Positions 7,231-13,626 of a stretch of 14,229 nucleotides of DNA are shown here, in pieces. The DNA lies in assembly GCA_038230775.1 (NCBI GenBank), contig JBBRMQ010000095.1:1-14229 (forward strand), given 5' to 3'. Within the stretch, counting starts at the first letter, position 1. Every line of letters begins with the position of its first letter. The notes beneath the pieces are model-generated. The model was not told where the DNA came from. It saw only the letters and a program-made list of their open reading frames with translations, and made no database searches. This stretch comes from JBBRMQ01 sp038230775 (GTDB lineage: Bacteria > Acidobacteriota > Thermoanaerobaculia > Gp7-AA8). The position numbers and the translations under genes were made by a program.

Positions 7231-7354
7231 GTCGCCTTTCGCAGTCGCCGAGCGCCGGCCTGTCCGTGTTTCATTGAGCCTCTCGCGCCCCTTCTGTTCG
7301 CCCTGAAGATCAGACCGACCACAGTGTCCCGTCGCCCGGTCAAATGCAAAAGCC

Positions 7355-8701
7355 TCACGGCACGGCTGATTGAATGGCGCTGGCGAATGTCGGATACGCG
7401 TAGACGAACTCTTTCAGTTCTGTCGACGTGATGCCGCACCGAATTGCGAGCGCAAAGAAATGAATGTTGTCGCCGGCTCCTGCGCCGAAGAGCTGCGCGC
7501 CAAGGACTCGGCCGCCTCCTCGCTCCGAGACGACCTTCGCCCAAGCGACTTCCTCCCCCGCAATCGCGTAAACCTTCCACGACTTCATGTCGTTGGTAGC
7601 AACGTCGATGGCAATGTCCCTTGCACGGGCTTCGGTCTCAGTAAGCCCGACGGTCGCCAGCGGTGGAGTGGTATAGATCACCTGTGGCACGGTCGTGTAG
7701 TCGGCTTTCACCACGTCCCCTTCGAGGAAATTTCGTGCGATGACGCGGCCTTCATACGACGCCACGGGTGAGAGCTGCAGGATCCCGTGCGCATCGCCGC
7801 CGGCAAAGACGCGCCGGTTCGTCCGGCTGCGGAGAAACTCGTCAACGACCACTCCCCTGCGCGACGTCTCCACCTCGGCCGCGACGAGATCGAGCTCCGC
7901 GATTGCGGCGACGCGACCAGCGGCATTCAGAACGAAATCGGCCTCACGCGATGCGGCGCCGTCCGCGTGCGTGAAATCAACGCGCAGTGCACCGTTCGAC
8001 TGATTCACGGACGTCACCCGGGCGTCCATGATGAACTCGACGCCCAGCGTCTTTGTGAACTGGACGGCATGCTCGGAAAAATTGTCGTCAAAGCCGGCAA
8101 GCGCGCGACTCGTCCGCATCAGAATCGTCACCCGCGTGCCGAGACGCGCAAAGACGTGCGAGAACTCGAATGCGACGACGCCCGCGCCGATCACGACCAT
8201 GCGCTCTGGGGGATGTCGCAGTTCGAGGATGTCGTCGGTCGTCTTGACCAGCTCGGCACCTTCGAACGTCAGCGGGCGAGGCCTCGATCCGGTTGCTATT
8301 ACGAAGGCGCCGCCACGTACTTCCTCATCGGCGGCGATCAGCATATCCGGCGCGGCAAACCGCGCGATGCCGCGAATTCGAGCGACACCTTTGGCCGCCA
8401 GTCCACGCTCCGTCGACTCCGGCACGGGATCGGTAAACGAATGCTTGCGCCGCCAGACACGCTCCCAGTCGATGGTGATCGTGCCGATGTCGATTCCATG
8501 CTCCGACGCCCGACGCACTTCATCGAGCACTTCCGATGCGCGTACGAACACCTTTTTCGGATTGCATCCGGCGAGCGAGCAAAGGCCGCCGACCGGACCT
8601 CTGTCGATGAGAATCACACGACGACCGGCGGCCGAGACTCGGTTGGCGACAGCCAGGCCAGTATTGCCACCGCCGATCACGACGACATCAAATTTCTTCA
8701 A
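7355..8701 (-). CDS. FAD-dependent pyridine nucleotide-disulfide oxidoreductase (class I)
   Basis: The 448-residue product starts at TTG 8701, with GAGGTG 5 nt upstream and an in-frame TGA before that. It has an FAD-binding GGGNTG at residues 10-15, a redox-active pair Cys41/Cys46 (GGLCSLAGCNPKK), ATGSRPR at 136-142, an NAD(P)H-binding GAGVVA at 172-177, and the second FAD motif FAGGDAHG. The dimerisation domain follows (TVPQVIYTTPPLATVGLTE). This is the lipoamide dehydrogenase, glutathione reductase and mercuric reductase class. The C-terminal HPT-x2-E active-site motif is replaced by AYPTFASAI, as in a poorly characterised branch, so it is unlikely to be a true lipoamide dehydrogenase. Substrate unknown. 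It could supply electrons to the neighbouring OsmC protein, but only proximity suggests it. Confidence 0.85.
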   Translation of the reverse strand: MKKFDVVVIGGGNTGLAVANRVSAAGRRVILIDRGPVGGLCSLAGCNPKKVFVRASEVLDEVRRASEHGIDIGTITIDWERVWRRKHSFTDPVPESTERGLAAKGVARIRGIARFAAPDMLIAADEEVRGGAFVIATGSRPRPLTFEGAELVKTTDDILELRHPPERMVVIGAGVVAFEFSHVFARLGTRVTILMRTSRALAGFDDNFSEHAVQFTKTLGVEFIMDARVTSVNQSNGALRVDFTHADGAASREADFVLNAAGRVAAIAELDLVAAEVETSRRGVVVDEFLRSRTNRRVFAGGDAHGILQLSPVASYEGRVIARNFLEGDVVKADYTTVPQVIYTTPPLATVGLTETEARARDIAIDVATNDMKSWKVYAIAGEEVAWAKVVSERGGGRVLGAQLFGAGAGDNIHFFALAIRCGITSTELKEFVYAYPTFASAIQSAVP

Positions 8702-8710
8702 TCCATCACC

Positions 8711-8839
8711 TCAATAAACAACGTCGACTTCGCTGCCGGCGATCTTGTGCGTCACCTGGACCCATGAGATCGGCTGAACAAACGGAAATCCAGGAACGCG
8801 ATCGCTGATGCGCTCGGAGACACCGGTGACGACATTCAT
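8711..8839 (-). pseudogene. Short C-terminal fragment of an unrecognised gene
   Basis: A frame ending at TGA 8713-8711, directly before the oxidoreductase start, encodes a plausible C-terminus (MNVVTGVSERISDRVPGFPF, then VQPISWVQVTHKIAGSEVDVVY). The same frame is open further upstream but runs into the oppositely oriented desaturase-family gene. The ATG at 8839 has no ribosome-binding site. It may be the 3' remnant of a gene cut near 8870, or a small leader gene. Family not recognised. Confidence 0.3.
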
Positions 8840-8921
8840 ATCCGTCTCCGCGTAGATCTCGGCGCCGAGATCGGGAGCCAACGAGGAGTCGCGGCCACGG
8901 CGTACGTCCCGAAACTTCGCG

Positions 8922-9623
8922 ATGGCGGGACTCACCGCCGCTGCGATGTCGGCGCTGCAGACACCGCTCCTGCTTCCGATCGTCAGGCGCGTCGAGGACG
9001 AGCACCTCGGACTGTTGCGCCGGTGGAAGCTCGGGCCGGTCACGCGGACCATTCTCGGTGTCCTGCTCCTCGACTACACGCTGTGGTGGTGGCACTGGAT
9101 GAATCACCGAATCGGCTTCTTCTGGCGATTCCACCTAATCCACCATGTCGACCGGGATCACGACGTGTCGACGGCAATCCGGTTTCACTTCGGAGAGACG
9201 TCACTGTCGGTGTTCTATCGGATGGCGCAGGTGCGACTGCTCGGTATCGATCGGCGTACGATGGCAATCTGGCAGTCGTTCCTCATGATTTCGATCTTCT
9301 TTCATCACTCGAACATCCGCCTGTCGCCGCCGATGGAGCGGTTGCTGGTCCGGCTCGTCGTGACTCCCCGTATGCACGGAATCCACCACTCCGAGTACCG
9401 GGACGAGACCGACAGCAACTGGTCGAGCCTGTTCTCCTGGTGAGACTCTTTGCATGACACATTGCGCCTCGACATTCCGCAAGATGCAATCACGATCGGT
9501 GTGCCCGCCTATCAGAAGGAGGAAGACGTGACATTGCCCCGGATCGTTCTTCTTCCGATCCGAGCGGGACGAACGGACTGGATGGGCGACGACGGGAAGG
9601 AGAAGGTCGAAAGGAGTACGTGA
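8922..9623 (+). CDS. Sterol desaturase/fatty acid hydroxylase-family protein, 5'-truncated, in-frame UGA at 9441
   Basis: The histidine clusters of the di-iron family are all present: HX3H (His58, His62), HX2HH (His71, His74, His75) and HX2HH (His152, His155, His156), counted from ATG 8922, with a hydrophobic segment at 44-57. The open frame stops at TGA 9441-9443, after NWSSLFSW. Family-like sequence continues in frame beyond it (DSLHDTLRLDIPQDAITIGV, PAYQKEEDVTLPRIVLLPI) to TGA 9621. From memory of the family, the interrupted residue is normally the Trp of a WD-x-LH motif, so a TGG to TGA nonsense change or a read error is the simplest explanation. The N-terminal transmembrane part is also missing: the frame meets a TAG at 8853, and no ribosome-binding site precedes 8922. 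Family members act in membranes on sterols or fatty acyl chains. The gene is probably decaying. Confidence 0.7.
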
Positions 9624-9663
9624 GAGACCGCGCCCATGATGCATCCGCGAACGCCGCCCATGA

Positions 9664-9861
9664 ATGAGCCCCGGCTGGTTCATGGCGAACCTTGGCGTCA
9701 GTGTGGTCGCAGTCTTCATGCTTCACATCATCGATGGAACCATCGTCAGCGGGATGTACGGGCCGGTCGAGCACACTCATGCTGTTTCGCCGGTGCCAAG
9801 CGGGCGTGAACGCTCTGAGCAGACACATCGGCATCAGGCATTCTTGACGGCTGGTTTGTAG
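9664..9861 (+). CDS. Small hypothetical protein with one membrane segment
   Basis: ATG 9664 opens a 65-codon frame with one clear hydrophobic helix (WFMANLGVSVVAVFMLHIID) followed by a hydrophilic tail. There is no ribosome-binding site, and the codon before the ATG is TGA. The LHIIDG end of the helix resembles the last helix of some larger membrane proteins, so this could be a fragment. The region 9862-9933 holds nothing visible. Confidence 0.3.
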   Translation: MSPGWFMANLGVSVVAVFMLHIIDGTIVSGMYGPVEHTHAVSPVPSGRERSEQTHRHQAFLTAGL

Positions 9862-9933
9862 GCGGTGGTTCGCATCCTATCGGGAATTCATTCTCATTTC
9901 ACGGTGATGGCTTCACCTGAATGGAGGGACGAA

Positions 9934-10782
9934 CTATGGATGCGTTTGATTACCGGCGTGGTCGCGTTCCCACCACGCCCCCACACCCTCCACCGCAATG
10001 CGAATCGCCCGTTCCTCCGCCAGAGCCGCAATTCCCGGGTCGAATGACATTCCCGCATCCGACGAGCCGAAGACGGCCAGGACCGCGGCCGCCTGGCATT
10101 GATCGCTCGCGGCATCGTCCGATAGCGGAGCGACAACAGGTGATGACGTTGCGGCGAGAATGAAAAGGGTGGACGCGTCCATCTCGGAGGCGATGACGCC
10201 ACAACGGCCGAGCCTCTCGACGTATTCGCGATTGCTCTTCGTATCCGGTCCTTCGCCGAACTCGCGCGCGTACAGAGAGCTCTTCGAGTGACAAATACCG
10301 CGAAAGGTCTCCGAGGCGAGGCCGGCCCGGACGGCGCCAGCAGTCATGGCCGCAACCGCGTCCGGGTGGGAGACCGCGGGAAACTCGCGTGGTGCCCAAC
10401 GATCGCTCACGTCTTCATCGCGCACCGCGGCAGTGGCGATGACGACGTGGCCCGGTTTCACGCGTGAATTTGTCGAACCCGCTGATCCGACGCGCACGAA
10501 GCGCCTCGCCCCACACACAAGCAACTCGTGGACAACGATCTCGACGGACGAAGGGCCCATGCCTGTCGAAATTGCGAGCACGTCGACCGTCCCGCCCCCT
10601 GCCCGTATCGAGCCGCGGTAGGAGGTGAGGCCGCGGGAATTCGGCATGATGATGACATCGGTGAACAGCCGGGAGATCTTTTCCGCACGAGCGGGATCGC
10701 CGGGGAGGAATACGTATCGTCCAAACCGGCCGTTCCCCGCGAGGTGCTCGGGGCCGAGTGCGATGTGGTGCTGCAGCGTCAT
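9934..10782 (-). CDS. Nucleoside phosphorylase (uridine phosphorylase-like, NP-I family)
   Basis: The 282-residue product from ATG 10782 to TAG 9934 has the NP-I phosphate and sugar-binding motifs: GDPAR at residues 28-32, TGMGPSSVEI from 73, and RVGSAG at 97-102. A late ASEMDASTLF corresponds to the MxE ribose-binding region (VEMEAAALF in relatives). The enzyme would split nucleosides with phosphate in the cytoplasm to give a base and ribose-1-phosphate. RVGSAG and overall length are closest to uridine phosphorylase, but the exact base specificity is not readable. Its ATG overlaps the nitrilase TGA by ATGA, so the two are translationally coupled. Confidence 0.82.
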   Translation of the reverse strand: MTLQHHIALGPEHLAGNGRFGRYVFLPGDPARAEKISRLFTDVIIMPNSRGLTSYRGSIRAGGGTVDVLAISTGMGPSSVEIVVHELLVCGARRFVRVGSAGSTNSRVKPGHVVIATAAVRDEDVSDRWAPREFPAVSHPDAVAAMTAGAVRAGLASETFRGICHSKSSLYAREFGEGPDTKSNREYVERLGRCGVIASEMDASTLFILAATSSPVVAPLSDDAASDQCQAAAVLAVFGSSDAGMSFDPGIAALAEERAIRIAVEGVGAWWERDHAGNQTHP

Positions 10783-11714
10783 GGCCGGCTGCGGACATGG
10801 ACTGAGAGCGTGAAGAGATCCGGCCGGCTGTAATGGCCGGACACGTCGAGGGTCATCACCTCGCGGTCGATGGCGGTCAGGTCGAGGTCGGCTGTGATGA
10901 TTCCCTCCGCGTCAATGAGCGGACCGGCGAGATACCCGCCATCCGGTCCGATGATCGCGCTGCCGCCGCGCAAAAGGAGTGTGTCGTCCGAGACTCCGGC
11001 GGGCCTTCGCAGCTCGGGCGGTAGGTCGCGCCCAGACATGATCGACCCCGCTGCGAGAACGAAGCAACGTCCTTCGAACGCGTAATGGCGGCTGGCAATC
11101 TGATGCATCTCATGCACGGTTGGCCAAACCGCCACATGAATCTTCTCGCCCGCGTCATGCATGGCCTGACGCGTCAGGGGCATCCAGTGTTCCCAGCAGA
11201 TGAGCCCACCGACTCTTCCGATCTCCGTGTCCACCGGCTCCAGTCCGGCGCCGTCTCCAGCTCCCCACACGAGGCGCTCCGTGTAAGTCGGAACCAGTTT
11301 GCGGTGATGGCGGACCAGATTCCCGCCGGCGTTGAACGTGAGCAGCGAGTTGTAAAGAGTGCCGTGACCCGGTCCACGATCGACCCGCTCGTTGACCCCG
11401 ATCGTCACGACCACCCCGAGGTCGCGCGCCAGCCGCCCGATTTCCTCAGTCACCGGTCCCGGCACGAGCACGCTGTTCGCTCTTAACCGCGCGAACAGAT
11501 GCTTGGTAGGCTCATGATTCCAAAGCGCAACGTCCGGTGAGTGGTCGAGCCACGCAGGGTAGCCGGCCAGCCATGTCTCGCCGAACGCGATGAGACGCGC
11601 GCCGCCACGCGCTGCTTCCTCGATCAGACTCAGGCACCGTCGCAGACTCTTCTCGAGGTCGAGATAGACCGGTGCGGCCTGCACGATTGCGACGCGAACG
11701 ACACCGCTCTGCAT
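10779..11714 (-). CDS. Nitrilase (carbon-nitrogen hydrolase family)
   Basis: The 311-residue product from ATG 11714 to TGA 10779 carries the full Glu-Lys-Cys triad of the nitrilase superfamily: Glu46 in IAFGETWLAGYPAW, Lys139 in HHRKLVPTYTERLVWG and Cys173 in GGLICWEHWMPL. The ETWLxGYPxW and CWEHWMPL wording is that of true nitrilases (nitrile to acid plus ammonia) rather than amidases. Length matches the family. It follows the peroxiredoxin gene by 46 bp and overlaps the phosphorylase gene by 4 bp. A possible TATGAT lies 9 nt before the ATG, so it may also have its own promoter; the ribosome-binding site is weak (GTGGA). The substrate is unknown. Confidence 0.9.
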   Translation of the reverse strand: MQSGVVRVAIVQAAPVYLDLEKSLRRCLSLIEEAARGGARLIAFGETWLAGYPAWLDHSPDVALWNHEPTKHLFARLRANSVLVPGPVTEEIGRLARDLGVVVTIGVNERVDRGPGHGTLYNSLLTFNAGGNLVRHHRKLVPTYTERLVWGAGDGAGLEPVDTEIGRVGGLICWEHWMPLTRQAMHDAGEKIHVAVWPTVHEMHQIASRHYAFEGRCFVLAAGSIMSGRDLPPELRRPAGVSDDTLLLRGGSAIIGPDGGYLAGPLIDAEGIITADLDLTAIDREVMTLDVSGHYSRPDLFTLSVHVRSRP

Positions 11715-11760
11715 TCCACGGTGATCATAGCGAATTCATCGAGCCCGCCGATTACAGCTT

Positions 11761-12315
11761 CTAATGAATCGCGTCGAGCGCTTTGCGGATCTCTTCGTTT
11801 GTGGGGCGTTGCTTGTAGTCGCTCTCGATTTTCGACCAGCGCACGCGGCCGTTTCGATCCAGCACGAAAACGGCTGGATGAGGGATGCCGTCATTCTTCC
11901 CACCCGCGTACGCGGGATCACGCAATCCATAACGGTCGATGGTGAGATTGCCCGGATCGGAGAGGATGGAAAAGGTGATGTTCCCCTTTCCGTCCGATGC
12001 AATCTTCGACGCAAAATCGCGACTCACCTGAGGTGGATCGACGCTGATCGTGTAAATCCGCGTCTGTTCGCCTTCACGGAGAAGGCTGCGCAGTCCGGCA
12101 ACCTGCCGGGCGCAGTACGGTCACCAGTAGCCTCGATAAAAAACCAGGACCACCTTCTCGCCACGGGTGGCGGAGAGTGTGACTCTCTTTCCTGTCTGAT
12201 CGACGAGAGAAAAATCGGGTGCAAGTTCGGCGATCGCCGGAGTCTTAGTGGCGACGGCCGCAACTCCCATGAACCCGATCAGCGACAAAATCAACGTGGT
12301 CCGCGCGATGCTCAT
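11761..12315 (-). CDS. Exported AhpC/TSA peroxiredoxin, selenocysteine form (Sec65-x-x-Cys68)
   Basis: The 184-residue product runs from ATG 12315 to TAG 11761 with one in-frame TGA at 12123-12121 (codon 65). The context is VVLVFYRGYW-U-PYCARQVAGL. In peroxiredoxins of this type the motif is FYRGYWCPYC, so the UGA is exactly on the peroxidatic cysteine and leaves a UxxC active site. The downstream fold is complete: FSILSDPGNLTIDRYGL and PHPAVFVLDRNGRVRW. The N-terminus is hydrophobic (ARTTLILSLIGFMGVAAVA), a signal peptide or anchor, followed by the usual LAPDFSLVDQTGKRVTLS. It would reduce peroxides in the periplasm. The start lacks a strong ribosome-binding site, so it is less sure than the rest. 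A SECIS-like hairpin follows the UGA, and the real stop is TAG, not TGA. Confidence 0.92.
12086..12115 (-). promoter_or_regulatory. Bacterial SECIS-like hairpin of the peroxiredoxin gene
   Basis: Downstream of the UGA on the minus strand, CCGGCA-GGU-UGCCGG forms a perfect 6-bp stem with a GGU loop. Below it a second 6-bp stem CUGCGC/GCGCAG pairs after a 3-nt bulge (ACU). The loop starts 21 nt from the U of the UGA, the same distance as in the PQQ-like gene. Confidence 0.75.
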
Positions 12316-12677
12316 CGCGCGGCAGTATGACAGATCAATGCCGAGGCGATGCGGCCGGCCCATCGCGATCGATGCAAACAGCATGCGCCGCGGTTCGTCT
12401 TGGAAGGCGAAAGGAGACTCCGGTCGTTCTTTTGGTTTGACGGGGACCGCGTTCGCCGGGGAGCGCATAAAAGGAATGATGGGTCCGGCGGCGAGCGGTC
12501 CCGAGGCGAAGAAGGCACGCTCGGCGATGGATTCGTTCATCAGGCAGCACACGATCGACGGAACGTTCTATTGGTCGAGGATGAATGGCTTCGCTACCTC
12601 GATGATCCGAAGGAGCGGCAGATTTCACTGGGCAACTCGAAACTTTTCAAGGAAACATCGTCACGGTCGCCTACCGG
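12316..12677. other. Stretch without a supported gene
   Basis: Open frames exist on both strands but none has a ribosome-binding site or a recognisable product. About 12570-12655 on the plus strand gives LRYLDDPKERQISLGNSKLF in one frame, which could be the broken N-terminal part of the gene that follows in another frame. It should also contain the peroxiredoxin promoter, which I could not pinpoint. Confidence 0.4.
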
Positions 12678-13043
12678 TTGACTAGTGGGAGGAAGCTGGC
12701 GGTCTTCCCGGATGGCACCGCGGCCGCGGTGGTCAACGACTACGATTCCGGACAGGCCCTAACCCTCGGAGCGAGCTTCACTCAGACCGTGCTCCGGGCC
12801 CAGGTGGGGCGGACCTTTGAGGCTGGGCGGGAGTGGGTGAACTCGTTTGAGCCATCCGGCGACGTGATCACGTGCATCCTCATTCATCCGACCGAGGCGA
12901 CGTACAAGCTGGCGGTGCTCGAGAAACTCCTGGAACGCTTCGTTCAGAATGTCTGGATCGGAAAACGTGGCCGGCCTTGGAGACTTCTGGGCGCGCCGCG
13001 CGGGGGTGGACATCCGAATGGAGCCAGCGTGACGACACCATGA
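12678..13043 (+). CDS. Hypothetical protein, start uncertain
   Basis: The frame ends at TGA 13041-13043 and uses GC-ending codons strongly, as expected for a real gene here. It is open from about 12595; TTG 12678 is the first plausible start, without a ribosome-binding site. Recognisable content is a mixed alpha/beta protein (YRLTSGRKLAVFPDGTAAAV, GDVITCILIHPTEATYKLAV, LLERFVQNVWIGKRGRPWRL). No family recognised. The true N-terminus may lie in another frame upstream, with a frameshift between. Its stop overlaps the next start by ATGA. Confidence 0.45.
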   Translation: MTSGRKLAVFPDGTAAAVVNDYDSGQALTLGASFTQTVLRAQVGRTFEAGREWVNSFEPSGDVITCILIHPTEATYKLAVLEKLLERFVQNVWIGKRGRPWRLLGAPRGGGHPNGASVTTP

Positions 13044-13207
13044 CGGTACGGGTCGATCGCGACGCGAAGGCGCTGGGCCGCGATCTGGCGCTGGTGATCA
13101 CACGGCAGGGGGGCGCGGTTCGCGTCGTCGATCGCAGGGGCGTCGTGATTCCGGTCCGTGTGCTGCGGCGGCCCGGGGTACAGACTCTGGTTCTCGAGCC
13201 ACGCTAG
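13040..13207 (+). CDS. Small hypothetical protein, 55 residues
   Basis: ATG 13040 overlaps the TGA of the preceding gene (ATGA), which suggests translational coupling, and the frame ends at TAG 13205. The product is basic and beta-rich (MTVRVDRDAKALGRDLALVI, VVIPVRVLRRPGVQTLVLEP). No family recognised. It has no separate ribosome-binding site beyond the coupling. Confidence 0.4.
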   Translation: MTVRVDRDAKALGRDLALVITRQGGAVRVVDRRGVVIPVRVLRRPGVQTLVLEPR

Positions 13208-13222
13208 GCCGGCACGGCCGGC
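13208..13222 (+). terminator. GC-rich hairpin at the end of the small-gene pair
   Basis: GCCGGC-ACG-GCCGGC begins on the base after the TAG stop at 13207. No T-run follows, so it is a weak candidate. Confidence 0.3.
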
Positions 13223-13374
13223 AGCGTTGGTTGGCCAGGCCTCGGGCGCGAGTGCCTGCTAGGGTTCTTGATCAATAAGATGCATTGCAGATCAGTCGCA
13301 ATTTTCAGGCGACGAGCTTTTGGTGTTCGGCGAACGAACGGATTTCGCTAAAAAACCAGAGCAGGCCGCTCCCC

Positions 13375-13555
13375 TCAAAATCGCCAGCCCAGCGCCGCAG
13401 AGAGCGAGAACCGACCCTGGCGCAGTGATGTGCGTCCGGCTGCGGCGTACAGCTTGAACATCCCGTGCTGGCCGCGCGCGAGGAGCGCTTCCGCCGCGAT
13501 CTCCCGCACTCCCGCTGAAAGCCCTCCACTGGCGAGCAGATCAACCAACCCCGCA
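13375..13555 (-). pseudogene. C-terminal remnant of an outer-membrane beta-barrel-like protein
   Basis: The minus-strand frame ends SLSAALGWRF-stop (TGA 13377-13375). A terminal aromatic F after alternating hydrophobic strands is the signature of outer-membrane barrels. Upstream strands such as GMFKLYAAAGRTSLRQGRFS agree. The frame has no start of its own before it reaches the ABC transporter's promoter region, so only the last strands remain. Between 13223 and 13374 nothing else is seen. Confidence 0.4.
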
Positions 13556-13568
13556 TGACAAATGTCAT
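13555..13568. promoter_or_regulatory. Palindromic operator candidate upstream of the ABC transporter
   Basis: ATGACA-AA-TGTCAT is a perfect 6+6 inverted repeat, 58 bp before the ATG at 13627 (22 bp before the alternative ATG at 13591). It looks like a dimeric regulator site, for instance of a LuxR/NarL-type response regulator; the regulator is not in the window. Confidence 0.4.
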
Positions 13569-13626
13569 CCCCCTTCGCTGACGTTTCGCAATGTTGCGCG
13601 AAGCGCTGCGAGCCGATCTTGTCAGC

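Noticed and set aside
7345..7357. The TGA ending the FAD oxidoreductase as a C-terminal selenocysteine (four more codons GFCI follow)
   Set aside because: The domain is complete at the TGA and no GG-loop hairpin follows at the proper distance.
8711..8713. The TGA between the short fragment and the oxidoreductase as a Sec codon joining one long protein
   Set aside because: Both are in one frame, but the sequence after it is AT-rich without a hairpin, and the oxidoreductase has its own ribosome-binding site and family-typical start.
7787..8767. A 326-codon plus-strand open frame
   Set aside because: Antisense to the well-supported FAD oxidoreductase and without any motif.
724..12123. UGA read as tryptophan (altered genetic code)
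   Set aside because: At two of three sites the UGA replaces a catalytic Cys, TGG is used normally, several genes end in TGA, and each site has a SECIS-like hairpin.
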